A stretch of 64,000 bases of DNA from assembly GCA_009827235.1 (NCBI GenBank), contig SPMW01000002.1:55444-119443 (forward strand), read 5' to 3'. Source of the DNA: Candidatus Campylobacter infans. GTDB taxonomy: Bacteria > Campylobacterota > Campylobacteria > Campylobacterales > Campylobacteraceae. The notes under the pieces were generated by a model that worked only from the letters and a program-made list of their open reading frames with translations, was not told the origin of the DNA and searched no databases. Each line of letters opens with the position of its first letter. The first letter of the stretch is position 1. Shown one piece after another: positions 18,209 to 27,716 of this stretch. A program made the position numbers and the translations under genes.

Positions 18209-19646
18209 GGCAAAGGCCATAGAATTTGAAGCAAAAAATGTTTTAAAAGATGCAAACATTAAAGTAAGCGAAGCAGAATTAGCAGCTAAGAAAGTTTATG
18301 AAGATAAAAGCGCACAATTACAAAAAGAATACAACACAAAATTTAACGAAATACAGCGCCAAGAGGGCATAATCAAAAGCGAATTAGATGTAATTCAAAC
18401 CCAAAGAAGTGATTTAGAAAAGCAAAAATTTCAAGCTCAAAGCCTATATGATGAGGGCGTAAATCTAAAAAATATTTACCAAGAAAAAATGCAAGAAGCC
18501 CTAAAAACCTTAGAACGCCAAGCAGGACTAACCCAAGATGAAGCAAAAGCCATAGTTTTAGCCAGAGTAGAAGAAAACTCCCGCGCAGACATAGCCCACA
18601 TAGTGCGAAAATACGAAGAAGAAACCAAAAAAGAAATAAAAAAGCGCGTAAATTTTATCTTAGCACAAGCTACTAGCCGTTTTGCTGGTGAGTTTGCTGC
18701 TGAGAGATTGATAAATGTGGTAAATATCAAAAATGACGAGCTAAAAGGGCGAATAATAGGCAAAGAAGGGCGCAATATCAAAACGCTTGAAATGGTGCTG
18801 GGCGTGGAGGTCATTATAGATGATACGCCAAATGCGATAGTTTTAAGTAGCTTTAATTTATACCGCAGAGCAATAGCTACGCGCGTAGTAGAGCTTTTGG
18901 TAGAAGATGGGCGCATACAACCAGCCAGAATAGAAGAAATTTACAAAAAAGTAAGCCAAGAATTTGAAGAAAATATACTAGAAGAGGGCGAAAATATCCT
19001 AATGGATTTAGGCATAAGCAACATGCACCCTGAAATAATAAAATTAATTGGCAAGCTAAGATTTCGCGCAAGTTATGGGCAAAACGCCCTTGCTCACAGC
19101 CTAGAAGTAGCGCATTTAGCAAGCATTATAGCAGCAGAAACAGGCGGTGATGAAAAGCTAGCAAAACGCGCTGGCATACTCCACGATATAGGCAAAGCCC
19201 TAACTCACGAGCACGAAGGCTCACATGTGGATTTAGGTGCTGAAATATGCAAACGCTACAAAGAGCATCCTGCGGTAATAAATGCCATATACGCACATCA
19301 CGGGCATGTTGAGGCTGATTGTGTAGAAAGTGCGGCAGTTTGCGCTGCTGATGTGCTTTCAGCTGCAAGACCGGGTGCTAGGCGTGAAGTTTTAGAAGCC
19401 TTTTTAAAACGCGTCCAAGAAATAGAAAACATCGCAACCTCAAAAGAAGGCATAAAAGCAGCCTATGCCATAAACGCAGGGCGCGAAATACGCGTAATAG
19501 CAAATGCAAGTTTGGTTAATGATGATGAGGCCGTGCTTATAGCAAAAGAAATCGCAAATGAAATTAGAGAAAGGGTGCAATTCCCAGGCGAGATAAAAGT
19601 AAATGTAATAAGAGAGCTAAGAGCCATAGAGATCGCTAGAAAGTAG
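18081..19646 (+). CDS. rny: Ribonuclease Y
   Basis: Ribonuclease Y is a membrane-anchored endoribonuclease that starts mRNA decay. I chose the ATG at 18081 (AAAGGA at 18069-18074) over an open frame that extends upstream into the cyclo-ligase gene. It gives 521 residues: an N-terminal helix (MLIAGALAGYLVA), a long coiled coil (about 30-200), a KH domain with IIGKEGRNIKTLE, and an HD domain with AHSLEVAHLA and GILHDIGKALTHEHEG. The C-terminus GEIKVNVIRELRAIEIAR is typical. Homologous to Cj1209 of Campylobacter jejuni. Confidence 0.95.
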   Translation: MIQYLDSVLVACMLIAGALAGYLVARKINEASYGIFVEQAKAKAKAIEFEAKNVLKDANIKVSEAELAAKKVYEDKSAQLQKEYNTKFNEIQRQEGIIKSELDVIQTQRSDLEKQKFQAQSLYDEGVNLKNIYQEKMQEALKTLERQAGLTQDEAKAIVLARVEENSRADIAHIVRKYEEETKKEIKKRVNFILAQATSRFAGEFAAERLINVVNIKNDELKGRIIGKEGRNIKTLEMVLGVEVIIDDTPNAIVLSSFNLYRRAIATRVVELLVEDGRIQPARIEEIYKKVSQEFEENILEEGENILMDLGISNMHPEIIKLIGKLRFRASYGQNALAHSLEVAHLASIIAAETGGDEKLAKRAGILHDIGKALTHEHEGSHVDLGAEICKRYKEHPAVINAIYAHHGHVEADCVESAAVCAADVLSAARPGARREVLEAFLKRVQEIENIATSKEGIKAAYAINAGREIRVIANASLVNDDEAVLIAKEIANEIRERVQFPGEIKVNVIRELRAIEIARK

Positions 19647-19697
19647 CTTTTATGGTTAAAATTTTAAAATTTTAAAGGATTTTCAAGCCTTTTTATG

Positions 19698-19703
19698 TAT
19701 AAT
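19698..19703 (+). promoter_or_regulatory. Candidate -10 box for cheX-fliN-fliO
   Basis: TATAAT lies 24 bases upstream of the cheX ATG, after a T-rich stretch. An AGGAG ribosome binding site follows in the leader. The position fits a sigma-70 promoter for the three-gene flagellar set. Confidence 0.45.
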
Positions 19704-19727
19704 GGCGCAATTTTTTAGGAGTTAGAT

Positions 19728-20162
19728 ATGAAGATAATGCAAGCAGTTGGCGAATCTATCTTGCATATATGCGGTGTGATGGGAGCAAAGCTTGAAAAAA
19801 ATGCAAGTTTAGAAAATGGCGTTTATGGCTCATCTATACCGCTTTATATTGAAGATGATAAAGGCGTAATGTGTGAGTATCAATTTTATTTATATTTTAA
19901 AAATGAGCTTTTAAATATAGTAGCCGAGCAACTTTTACAATCAAATTTTAATCAAAGTGATTTAGCCGATATTTCGCGCGAATTAGCCAACCAAATCATA
20001 GGCTATGCCAAGATGCTTTTAACTGATGCAAATAATGTAAAAACCAAGCTTGGCACGCCTGAGTTTTTAGGCGTTGTAGAAAGTTTTCCTATAAAATTTG
20101 ATGAAAAAGAACTTTATAAAATCAATAACGAAACACTCCAAATAGGTTATAAAAAAATATGA
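19728..20162 (+). CDS. cheX: CheX-like chemotaxis protein
   Basis: This 144-residue protein resembles the CheX/CheC class, which dephosphorylates CheY. It has the alpha-beta pattern and a helix reading DLADISRELANQIIGYAKMLL, close to the E-x-x-N motif that carries the phosphatase residues (Glu and Asn are both present). It is coupled to fliN, overlapping by four bases, as in Campylobacter jejuni where the homologous gene also precedes fliN. Activity is inferred from the helix and context. Confidence 0.7.
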   Translation: MKIMQAVGESILHICGVMGAKLEKNASLENGVYGSSIPLYIEDDKGVMCEYQFYLYFKNELLNIVAEQLLQSNFNQSDLADISRELANQIIGYAKMLLTDANNVKTKLGTPEFLGVVESFPIKFDEKELYKINNETLQIGYKKI

Positions 20163-20467
20163 CAAATGAAGAACTAAGCCCAAATGGACTTTTTCACGGC
20201 TATGATGAATTATTAGATATTTATGTGGATTTTATTAGTGAGCTTGGCACATCAAGTATTAGTGTGCGTGAGTTATTATCTCTTGGAGTAGGGAGCATTA
20301 TAGATCTTGAAAAGCCAGCGGGCGAGAGTGTGGAATTATATGTAAATAATTGCATTTTTGGCAAGGGCGAGGTTATGGTTTATGAAAAAAACTTAGCCAT
20401 TCGCATAAATGAAATTTTAGATTCAAAATCTGTAATTCAGTATTTTAAAAAAGAGCTTTCTCAATGA
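20159..20467 (+). CDS. fliN: Flagellar motor switch protein FliN
   Basis: FliN forms the lower C-ring of the flagellar switch and helps dock the export apparatus. The 102 residues hold the SpoA domain: ISVRELLSLGVGSIIDLEKPAGESVELYVN, then GKGEVMVYEKNLAIRINEI (both shown in part), typical for FliN. Start and stop overlap both neighbours by four bases (ATGA type), indicating translational coupling with cheX and fliO. Confidence 0.94.
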   Translation: MTNEELSPNGLFHGYDELLDIYVDFISELGTSSISVRELLSLGVGSIIDLEKPAGESVELYVNNCIFGKGEVMVYEKNLAIRINEILDSKSVIQYFKKELSQ

Positions 20468-21354
20468 AATTTGCTCGAATTGGCGTGCTTTTATCTTTAT
20501 TTCTTAATCTTAGCTTTGCTGCTAATTTGCTTAGTTATGATTTTACGATACAAGATGATTATGTAGATATTATGTTAGAATTTGATGAGCCATTTAATGA
20601 CAAAATCCGCCAGCAAAACGCAAACGGACTTACATTTTTACTTTTTGATAATCTAAACACAAATAACGCCAGCACCAATAACCTTGATTCTAAAATTTTA
20701 GAAGCCATTAGCATTTTAAACGCCGATAAATCCTTACAAATACAGATTAAATCAGCAAATAAACTTAAAATAATGGTAGCAAAAAGCACTGATGCTTTAA
20801 GTATGCGCGCAAGAATCACAAATGCCGCGCTAGATTTTAGCGCGATAAACACGCAAGAAAACGCGGATTTAGATAATAGATATATCAGTGTGATTGTAGT
20901 TTTGGGCGTTTTGTGCGTGATTTTGTTGATTATTAAAAGAGCAATTGTGCGAAAACAAAAAAAGCTAAATGAAAAACCAAGCACTAAAAATCAAAAATTA
21001 TCCTTTGACATCCCAGCACAAACGCAAAAAAAGCAAGAAAATAATGAGGTTGATAAGGCAAATGTAAAATTTGATTTAGATTTTGGCTTAGATAATGCTA
21101 ACGATGTTAAAATTTTATGCCAAAAATCTCTTGATGAGCAAAATAAATTAATGCTTTTAAAATACGAAAATCGCAAATATTTGGTGCTTGTGGGTAATTC
21201 AAATGTAATGCTTGATCGCTTTGGCGAAGATAAAATTTCTAATAAAAACGATTTTGAACTTTTCTTTGAAGAAAATAAACACAAATTAAACAAATATTTA
21301 GCCAGTCGGCAAAATTCCTTAAATGATTACAAAAATAAGCTAGATGTGGATTAA
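20464..21354 (+). CDS. fliO: FliO-like flagellar export membrane protein
   Basis: The 296-residue protein has a signal peptide (ending LNLSFAAN), a periplasmic domain of about 120 residues, one transmembrane helix near 140-160 (ISVIVVLGVLCVILLIIKRA) and a charged cytoplasmic tail with KYLVLVGNSNVMLDRFG. A FliO-type protein follows fliN in Helicobacter and Campylobacter, where FliO stabilises FliP during export-gate assembly. The large periplasmic domain fits the epsilon version but not the short enteric FliO. The assignment rests mainly on position and topology. Confidence 0.65.
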   Translation: MKFARIGVLLSLFLNLSFAANLLSYDFTIQDDYVDIMLEFDEPFNDKIRQQNANGLTFLLFDNLNTNNASTNNLDSKILEAISILNADKSLQIQIKSANKLKIMVAKSTDALSMRARITNAALDFSAINTQENADLDNRYISVIVVLGVLCVILLIIKRAIVRKQKKLNEKPSTKNQKLSFDIPAQTQKKQENNEVDKANVKFDLDFGLDNANDVKILCQKSLDEQNKLMLLKYENRKYLVLVGNSNVMLDRFGEDKISNKNDFELFFEENKHKLNKYLASRQNSLNDYKNKLDVD

Positions 21355-21574
21355 AATTTATTTTTTAAGTGCTGGTTTTTTAAATTTTAAAATTTGATTT
21401 TTAAAATTTTAAATAGTTTTTGCTAGGCGGATTTTAAAATTTGCTAGCATTTATGGGCATTGTAAGTTAAATTACAAGCAAGCGTTTTAATTTTTACGGC
21501 TTTTATAATTTTTAAAATTTAACTTGAAATTTTAAAATTTTTCTTAGAAATTTTTAAAATTTCGTGCGCAAATT
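21355..21574. repeat. AT-rich spacer between convergent fliO and pglE
   Basis: No gene is visible. The stretch is made of AAATTTTAAAATTT-type words interrupted by GCTAGGCGGATTTT. It lies between convergent genes, like several other AT-rich spacers in the window. Confidence 0.5.
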
Positions 21575-22669
21575 TTAAAGTGCGGATTTTATTATTTTAG
21601 CGATTTTTAGCACCATTTCATCGCTCATATTAGCCCCGCTTGGCAAGCATAATCCCCGCGCAAATAAATCATCGCTTGTGCCATTAAGCACGGCTTTTGC
21701 TCCGCTAAACACGCTTTGTGTGTGCATTGGTTTCCATAGCGGGCGACTTTCGATATTTGCTTGATTTAGCGCATCAATCACCCTTAAATGCGCCCCTTTT
21801 TGCTTAAAAGCTAGCGTGCTAAGCCATCTATTGCCACGCCCGCGCGCTATTTCAGGCATAAAATCAGCCACATCGCTAAGCTCGCTTTTATAAAGTTCAA
21901 AAATTTCTCTTTTGCGTTTTATCCTCTCATCTAAAAGCTCCATTTGCCCTAGGCCAATAGCGCCTAAAACATTGCTTAGGCGGTAATTATAGCCGTTTGC
22001 TTTATGCTCGTAATAAAGCAGGGGTTCGCGCGCTTGCGTGCTTAAATATCTTGCGTGAGATAGTAAGTTTTCATCGCTACTAATTAGCATACCGCCGCCA
22101 CCGCAAGTGATGATTTTATTGCCATTAAAGCTATACGCGCCAAAACTCCCAAAACAACCAAGGGCTTTATCATTAAATCTAGCCCCAAGCGCCTCAGCAG
22201 CATCTTCTATAACGGCTATTTCATATTTTGAGCAAATTTGCATAATTTCATCTATTTTTGCTGGTTGTCCGTAAAGATGCGTTAAGATCAGTGCTTTTGG
22301 CTTTTTTGGCGCGCTTTTTATGGCTTTTTCTAAAAGTTCTGGGCTTAAATTCCAGCTTTCATCACTATCGATGAAAATTGGCTCGCAACGCTCATAAATT
22401 ATAGGATTAACGCTAGCAATAAAAGTAAAAGTGCTTGCAAGCACGCAATCACCATCATTTAGCCCAAGTGATTTTAACCCAAGGTGTAAGGCCGCTGTGC
22501 CTGAGTTTAGCGCAAGCGCGTAAGGCGCGTTAGTGTAGGCTTTAATGGCTTGTTCAAATCTATCTACAAATTCCCCAAGTGGCGCTATATAATTGCTTTT
22601 AAATACTTCGTTTATGTATTTTAGTTCATTTGTCCCCATAAAGGGAGGGTTTAAAAAAATCCTTGACAT
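21575..22669 (-). CDS. pglE: UDP-4-keto-6-deoxy-GlcNAc C4 aminotransferase (PglE-type, DegT/DnrJ family)
   Basis: PglE adds the 4-amino group during synthesis of UDP-N,N'-diacetylbacillosamine, the first sugar of the Campylobacter N-glycan. The 364 residues closely follow PglE as I know it: GTNELKYINEVFKSNYIAPL, NSGTAALHLGLKSLG, LILTHLYGQPAKIDEIM, AVIEDAAEALGA and the PLP lysine in YSFNGNKIITCGGGGML. SRPLWKPMHTQ and LCLPSGANMS complete it. It stands alone here, not beside other pgl genes. A related sugar aminotransferase such as PseC is the alternative. Confidence 0.8.
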   Translation of the reverse strand: MSRIFLNPPFMGTNELKYINEVFKSNYIAPLGEFVDRFEQAIKAYTNAPYALALNSGTAALHLGLKSLGLNDGDCVLASTFTFIASVNPIIYERCEPIFIDSDESWNLSPELLEKAIKSAPKKPKALILTHLYGQPAKIDEIMQICSKYEIAVIEDAAEALGARFNDKALGCFGSFGAYSFNGNKIITCGGGGMLISSDENLLSHARYLSTQAREPLLYYEHKANGYNYRLSNVLGAIGLGQMELLDERIKRKREIFELYKSELSDVADFMPEIARGRGNRWLSTLAFKQKGAHLRVIDALNQANIESRPLWKPMHTQSVFSGAKAVLNGTSDDLFARGLCLPSGANMSDEMVLKIAKIIKSAL

Positions 22670-22844
22670 TTTTGTCCTTTTGATGGCGCATTGTAGCGGA
22701 TTTTAGAGCTTTTGATAATAAAATTTGGCCTAAGCTTATGATTTTTTGCTTTATTTAAAAATACCTTAAAAATAAAAATAATTAAGGCTAACTAAGTTTA
22801 AAATAAATAAAATTTTTTTAAAATACGCAATTTTTTGGTGAGTT

Positions 22845-23576
22845 ATGAGAGCAGATTTAGCAGTGGCAAAGGCCTTAAATATCAGTAGAAATAAAGCAAG
22901 TGAGCTAATAAAAGCAAGCAAAATTAAAGCTGATGATTTAATTATTTTAAAGCCTTGCCAAAATATATCAAGCGAGGCTAAGATATCTTGCGATGATGAA
23001 ATATTCGTAAGCCGTGGCGCGATAAAATTAAAGGCGTTTTTGGAATTTTTAAAAAATAATAAACCTAAAATTGTGCCTAATTTAGCAAATAAATGCGCGC
23101 TAGATATTGGATCAAGTGCTGGCGGATTTACGCAAATTTTATTAGAAAATGGAGTTTGTAGCGTAGATTGCGTTGATGTAGGTAGTTCTTTGCTAGCAGA
23201 TATAATCAAAAATGACAAAAGAGTAAAAGCGCACGAAAATACAGATATTAGGGAATTTGCTAAGAGTTGCCAGCAAAGATTTGCGCTAATTACGGCTGAT
23301 GTTAGCTTTATAGCACTTAGCTACATAATCCCTAGCATAAATCAGCTAGCAAATGATGATATAATCATACTTTTTAAGCCGCAATTTGAAGTAGGCAAAG
23401 ATGCTAAAAGAAGCAAAAAAGGCGTGGTAAATGACGCGCTAAAAATCACAAAGGCAAAAATGGCATTTAAAGAGCAAGCAAGAGAGCTTGGCTGGGTGCT
23501 TTTTTGCGAGCAAGAATGCGCAATTAGCGGTAAAAACGGCAACCAAGAAATATTTTTTTATTATAAAAAAGGCTAG
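22845..23576 (+). CDS. tlyA: TlyA family rRNA 2'-O-methyltransferase
   Basis: TlyA methylates ribose in 16S and/or 23S rRNA and affects capreomycin sensitivity; it was once called haemolysin A. The 243 residues begin with an S4 RNA-binding domain (MRADLAVAKALNISRNKASE) and continue with an FtsJ-like methyltransferase: SRGAIKLKAFLEF, ALDIGSSAGGFTQILLENG (SAM loop), LITADVSFIALSYIIP and FKPQFEVGKDA. It forms the first gene of a tlyA-ribF-cmoA row seen in Campylobacter jejuni. Confidence 0.93.
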   Translation: MRADLAVAKALNISRNKASELIKASKIKADDLIILKPCQNISSEAKISCDDEIFVSRGAIKLKAFLEFLKNNKPKIVPNLANKCALDIGSSAGGFTQILLENGVCSVDCVDVGSSLLADIIKNDKRVKAHENTDIREFAKSCQQRFALITADVSFIALSYIIPSINQLANDDIIILFKPQFEVGKDAKRSKKGVVNDALKITKAKMAFKEQARELGWVLFCEQECAISGKNGNQEIFFYYKKG

Positions 23577-23579
23577 ATT

Positions 23580-24587
23580 ATGGATGAGGCTACTTTAAAT
23601 ATGATAAATGAGATAAATAAACAACGCAAGGCCAGCGGCCAAGCCCAAATAAATATAAATAATGATGAAAATTTTAACGCCAAGCCCGCAAATTTTAAAA
23701 GCGACACCGCCTGTAGCAAAAATCCGCAAAAAAGCGATATTCAAGCTGTGGCGATTGGACATTTTGATGGGCTTCACAAAGGCCATAAAGAACTTATAAA
23801 ACGCCTTGGCGAAAATGGGGCTTTAATTATTATTGAAAGCGACAAAGCCACGCTAACGCCAAAACAAAGGCGAGAAGAATATGCTAGCGTGCCTTGTTTT
23901 TATTATGATTTAAAAAACATTAAAAATTTGCGCGGGGATTATTTTATCGGGCTTTTGTGTAGGGATTTTAAGAATTTAAAGCGCATTGTGGTAGGTTATG
24001 ATTTTAAATTTGGCAAGGATAGAGGCTGGGACAAGCACGATTTGGGCAGGATTTTTAATGGCGAGGTGATAGTTGTAAGTGAGTTTTGTTTTGACGGGCT
24101 TGGCGTCCATAGCTCAGCAATTAAGCGATTTTTAAGCGATGGCGATATTTACCGCGCAAATCGCTTGCTAGGGCGTGAATACAGCGTAGAAGGCGAGGTG
24201 ATAAAAGGTCAAGGCATCGGCAAGCACGAGCTTTATCCTACCTTAAATCTTATAATTTATCCTTATGCCACGCCAAAAGATGGCGTTTATGCCACACGCA
24301 CGCGTATAGATGATAAAACCTACACATCAATTACTTTCATAGGCACGCGCGTTAGCACTGATGGGCTTTTTAGCATAGAAAACCACATAATAGATGAAAA
24401 TTTAAAAAGTACGCCAAAAAATATCCGCATTTGTTTTATAGAAAAAATCCGTGATAATATGAAATTTTATGATCTAAAAGATTTAAAAAACCAAATCGCA
24501 AAAGATATAGAAATTGCCAAAAATGTAGCAAAAACTTGTGATTTAACACTCACTCAAAACTCCACTCACCTTAGAGATCTTAGCTGA
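23580..24587 (+). CDS. ribF: Bifunctional riboflavin kinase / FAD synthetase
   Basis: RibF makes FMN and then FAD. The adenylyltransferase half shows AIGHFDGLHKGHKELIKRL near residue 58, VGYDFKFGKDRGWD and SSAIKRFLSDGDIYRANRLLG. The kinase half shows EVIKGQGIGKHELYPTLNL and DGVYATRTRID. The first 55 or so residues (Asn/Lys/Gln rich) precede the normal family start and have no counterpart I know, although the ATG lies only three bases after the tlyA stop and may be the true coupled start. FAD-synthetase residues look intact. Confidence 0.9.
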   Translation: MDEATLNMINEINKQRKASGQAQININNDENFNAKPANFKSDTACSKNPQKSDIQAVAIGHFDGLHKGHKELIKRLGENGALIIIESDKATLTPKQRREEYASVPCFYYDLKNIKNLRGDYFIGLLCRDFKNLKRIVVGYDFKFGKDRGWDKHDLGRIFNGEVIVVSEFCFDGLGVHSSAIKRFLSDGDIYRANRLLGREYSVEGEVIKGQGIGKHELYPTLNLIIYPYATPKDGVYATRTRIDDKTYTSITFIGTRVSTDGLFSIENHIIDENLKSTPKNIRICFIEKIRDNMKFYDLKDLKNQIAKDIEIAKNVAKTCDLTLTQNSTHLRDLS

Positions 24588-24660
24588 AATTTTAGTGTAA
24601 ATTTATGCTCTTACCCCAATAAATTTATGCTAAAATCAATTAAAATTTTAAAGGCAAGTT

Positions 24661-25371
24661 ATGAAAGATGAATTATTTTCTACTCCAAATAATGCGCCCT
24701 TTGAGTTTAGCCAAGCAGTCGCTAGCGTGTTTGATGATATGATTTCGCGCTCTGTGCCATATTATGATATTTCAAGCAAGATAATTTGCGAGTTGTTGTG
24801 CGATTTGTTGCCGCAAAATGCGAGCGTGTGCGATATTGGCTGCTCTACTGCTAGCCTTTTATTATTTTTAGCGCAAGCAAGAAGCGATTTGGTGCTTTGT
24901 GGGCTTGATTTAAGCGCGCCGATGATAGAACTAGCCAGCAAAAAAGCACAAGCTTATGGGGCAAAAATCGAGCTAATTTGCGCTGATGCGTCAAAATGCC
25001 AGCTCCAAAAATGCGATGCTTTTATTGTTAATTACACCCTGCAATTTATTAACACGCAAAATAGAACTAGCTTTTTAGAGCGGATTTTTAGCGCATTAAA
25101 TCCTGGCGGAATTTTAATTTTTAGCGAGAAGTTAATTTATGATGAAAGCACGCTAAATGCGAGTATAACGCGCCTTTATGAAAATTATAAACAAGCACAA
25201 GGTTATAGCAAAACTCAAATCGCTAATAAACGCAAGGCGCTTGAAAATGTCTTAGTGCCTTTTAGCGAGGCCAAAAACCGCGAACTTCTAATAAACGCAG
25301 GCTTTAAGAGCGTAGAATCCATATTCAAATGGGGCAATTTTGCTACATTTTTGGGAAGAAAATTTATTTAA
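24661..25371 (+). CDS. cmoA: Carboxy-S-adenosyl-L-methionine synthase
   Basis: CmoA makes carboxy-SAM from SAM and prephenate; CmoB then uses it to modify U34 of tRNAs. The 236 residues match the family: FSQAVASVFDDMISRSVPYY, VCDIGCSTASLLLFLAQ (SAM loop), IVNYTLQFINTQNR and FSEKLIYD. cmoB lies 14 kb away in this window, so both halves of the pathway are present. A short 73-base gap separates it from ribF. Confidence 0.94.
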   Translation: MKDELFSTPNNAPFEFSQAVASVFDDMISRSVPYYDISSKIICELLCDLLPQNASVCDIGCSTASLLLFLAQARSDLVLCGLDLSAPMIELASKKAQAYGAKIELICADASKCQLQKCDAFIVNYTLQFINTQNRTSFLERIFSALNPGGILIFSEKLIYDESTLNASITRLYENYKQAQGYSKTQIANKRKALENVLVPFSEAKNRELLINAGFKSVESIFKWGNFATFLGRKFI

Positions 25372-25495
25372 GGTAAAAAAATGAATATTAAAAAAAATAA
25401 TTTGTGAGTGATAAAATTAGACAAAATGCCCATTAATCAAAACCATATCTTTTAAAATTCGCAAATGTATATGGTAGCAAATAATTTTTAATTAA

Positions 25496-25524
25496 AATTT
25501 TTGCTTATTTTCATAGCAAAAATT
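25496..25524. repeat. 10-bp inverted repeat in the cmoA-purF spacer
   Basis: AATTTTTGCT and AGCAAAAATT flank a nine-base loop. It lies in the 237-base spacer between convergent cmoA and purF, where I see no gene. It could help termination; there is no U-run directly after it on either strand beyond the stem itself. Confidence 0.4.
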
Positions 25525-25608
25525 GTGAGGTAAATTTTATTTGAACATTAAGCCTAAATTTAGCCTTAAAAATGAAATATGCCAAGCCATAAAATTTACA
25601 AAGCAAGG

Positions 25609-26946
25609 TTATTTAATAAAATAATCCCCATCAAAACTTACCAAAGAATATTCATTTTGCGCGCCCAGTGCCATTTTAAGCTCATCAATGCTTAAAAACT
25701 CCAAGCTATCCGCACCGATAAACTCGCAAACCTCATTAACATTTTTTTGCGCGCTAATTAGCTCTTCTTTTGTCGGGGTATCGATGCCGTAAATTTCAGG
25801 GAATTTTATCTCTGGGGCGGCGATTTTCATATGGATTTTGCTAGCTCCTGCTTGGCGCAACATTTCTACAATGCGTTTGCTAGTCGTGCCTCTAACGATG
25901 CTATCATCAATCACCACGACACTTTTGCCTTTTAGCACAGCACTCATAGGATTTAATTTTAATTTTACTTTAAGATTTCTTATTTCTTGGCTTGGCTCGA
26001 TGAAAGTGCGCCCTACATAGTGATTTCGCACTATCGCCATCTCAAAATCAATCCCAGCGCTTTTAGCATAGCCAAGAGCAGCAGGCACGCCAGAATCAGG
26101 CACAGGGATTACTAAATCGGCCTTACAAGTTGATTTTTGCGCTAGCATTTGCCCTAATTTTTTGCGAATATCATAAACATTTTTGCCCTCAATCACGCTA
26201 TCAGGCCTAGCAAAATAAATATATTCAAACGCGCAAATACGCGGTTTTGGCGTAAAAAGCTGAACGCTTTTGTATTCATCTTTGCCTTCGCTAAAAATTA
26301 ACATCTCGCCAGGTCGCACATCACGGATAAATTTTGCCCCAAGCAAATCAAAGGCGCAAGTTTCGCTAGCTACGATATAGCCGCCGTTTTTTAGCCTGCC
26401 AAGACTTAAAGGGCGCACGCCATAAGGATCTCGCACCGCAAAAACTTTTGAACGACTTAAAATAAGCAAACAATAAGCGCCTTTAATATTTTCAAGTGCT
26501 TCAATTATGCGATCTGTTAGCGTGTTTTTCGTGCTTTTGGCTATTAAATGCAAGATATTTTCTGTGTCCATATTTGATTGAAAAATCGCGCCATCGCGCA
26601 CAAGCGCATTGCGAACCTCATTTTTGTTTATTAAATTGCCATTATGAACTATGCTAATCTCGCCTAAATCATACTTAGCAGCTACTGGCTGGGCATCATC
26701 GCCGCTATTTTTGCCAGCTGTGGAGTAGCGATTGTGTCCTATTGCCATCGCGCCTTTTAGAGAGTTTAATTTTTCTTCATTAAAAACTTCAGTTACTAAG
26801 CCTTTTTTCTTAATTGTGCTTATGTGATGCTCGCAACTTGCGCTTATTCCGCTTGCTTCTTGGCCTCTATGCTGTAATGCAAACAAGCCATAATAAGCAC
26901 TTTTAGCCGCGCTTTCTTGATTTATTATCCCTACTATCGCGCACAT
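25609..26946 (-). CDS. purF: Amidophosphoribosyltransferase
   Basis: PurF makes phosphoribosylamine from PRPP and glutamine, the first step of purine synthesis. The 445 residues begin MCAIVGIIN with the catalytic Cys exposed after Met removal. Glutaminase residues follow in IGHNRYSTAGKNSGDDAQP and IVHNGNLIN, then the PRPP-binding loop VVVIDDSIVRGTTSKRIVEM. No propeptide is present. It starts one base after the end of dapB on the same strand, so the pair is likely one operon. Confidence 0.97.
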   Translation of the reverse strand: MCAIVGIINQESAAKSAYYGLFALQHRGQEASGISASCEHHISTIKKKGLVTEVFNEEKLNSLKGAMAIGHNRYSTAGKNSGDDAQPVAAKYDLGEISIVHNGNLINKNEVRNALVRDGAIFQSNMDTENILHLIAKSTKNTLTDRIIEALENIKGAYCLLILSRSKVFAVRDPYGVRPLSLGRLKNGGYIVASETCAFDLLGAKFIRDVRPGEMLIFSEGKDEYKSVQLFTPKPRICAFEYIYFARPDSVIEGKNVYDIRKKLGQMLAQKSTCKADLVIPVPDSGVPAALGYAKSAGIDFEMAIVRNHYVGRTFIEPSQEIRNLKVKLKLNPMSAVLKGKSVVVIDDSIVRGTTSKRIVEMLRQAGASKIHMKIAAPEIKFPEIYGIDTPTKEELISAQKNVNEVCEFIGADSLEFLSIDELKMALGAQNEYSLVSFDGDYFIK

Positions 26947-26947
26947 T

Positions 26948-27706
26948 TTATAATCCTAAACTATCATCTATGCTATATTTGCCCGGCTCTTTGTTGGCTA
27001 GCCAAATGGCTGCTTTTATCGCACCTTTTGCAAAAGTAGCCCTGCTTGTAGCGGTGTGATTTAGCTCTATAAATTCCCCATCATTATAAAAACCAACCCT
27101 ATGCCTGCCCACAATATCTCCGCCCCTTAGGCTCATTACAGCAATCTCATCAGGTTTTCTTGCGCCTATTGCGCCATCTCGCCCACTTACTCTTACCTTA
27201 TTTAAATCCAAATTTCTAGCTTGGGCTGCGCTTTGTGCTAAGCTTAAAGCTGTGCCACTTGGCGCATCGATTTTTTTGCGGTGATGCATTTCTACGATTT
27301 CTATATCAAAATCATTTAAAATTTTACTTGCAAGGCCTACTAAGCGATTAAGCACGGCCACACCTAAACTCATATTTGTAGCTTGTAAAATAGGCATAGC
27401 CGCGCTTGCGTGTTTGATTAAAATTTGCGTGGCTTCATCTAGGCCTGTTGTGCCTATTACTAGCGGTTTTGGGTTTGTTCTAGCATAATTTAAAAGATCG
27501 CTAGCCCCAGCTGCAATGCTAAAATCAATCACCACATCGCTTTTATCAAAAAGCTCTTTTAGGCTAGTTGTAGCTTGTGCTAAATCGCTGATATTTTGTG
27601 CGTTTTTATCATAAGCTGCGCTTAAAACCGCACCAGAGTTTGCTAAATTAGCGATAATCTCGCGCCCCATTTTACCGCCTGCTCCGTGTATGCCGATTTT
27701 TATCAT
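26948..27706 (-). CDS. dapB: 4-hydroxy-tetrahydrodipicolinate reductase
   Basis: DapB reduces the dihydrodipicolinate precursor with NAD(P)H in lysine and diaminopimelate synthesis. The 252 residues contain the nucleotide loop [37 protein letters not shown] and the catalytic [32 protein letters not shown] and [15 protein letters not shown] complete the C-terminal domain. It lies ten bases from gltX and directly precedes purF, the order known in Campylobacter jejuni (purF-dapB). Confidence 0.97.
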   Translation of the reverse strand: MIKIGIHGAGGKMGREIIANLANSGAVLSAAYDKNAQNISDLAQATTSLKELFDKSDVVIDFSIAAGASDLLNYARTNPKPLVIGTTGLDEATQILIKHASAAMPILQATNMSLGVAVLNRLVGLASKILNDFDIEIVEMHHRKKIDAPSGTALSLAQSAAQARNLDLNKVRVSGRDGAIGARKPDEIAVMSLRGGDIVGRHRVGFYNDGEFIELNHTATSRATFAKGAIKAAIWLANKEPGKYSIDDSLGL

Positions 27707-27716
27707 TTTAATCCTT

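Noticed and set aside
18476..18916. A 146-codon minus-strand frame inside rny
   Set aside because: It is antisense to a complete rny with clear KH and HD domains and has no domain of its own.
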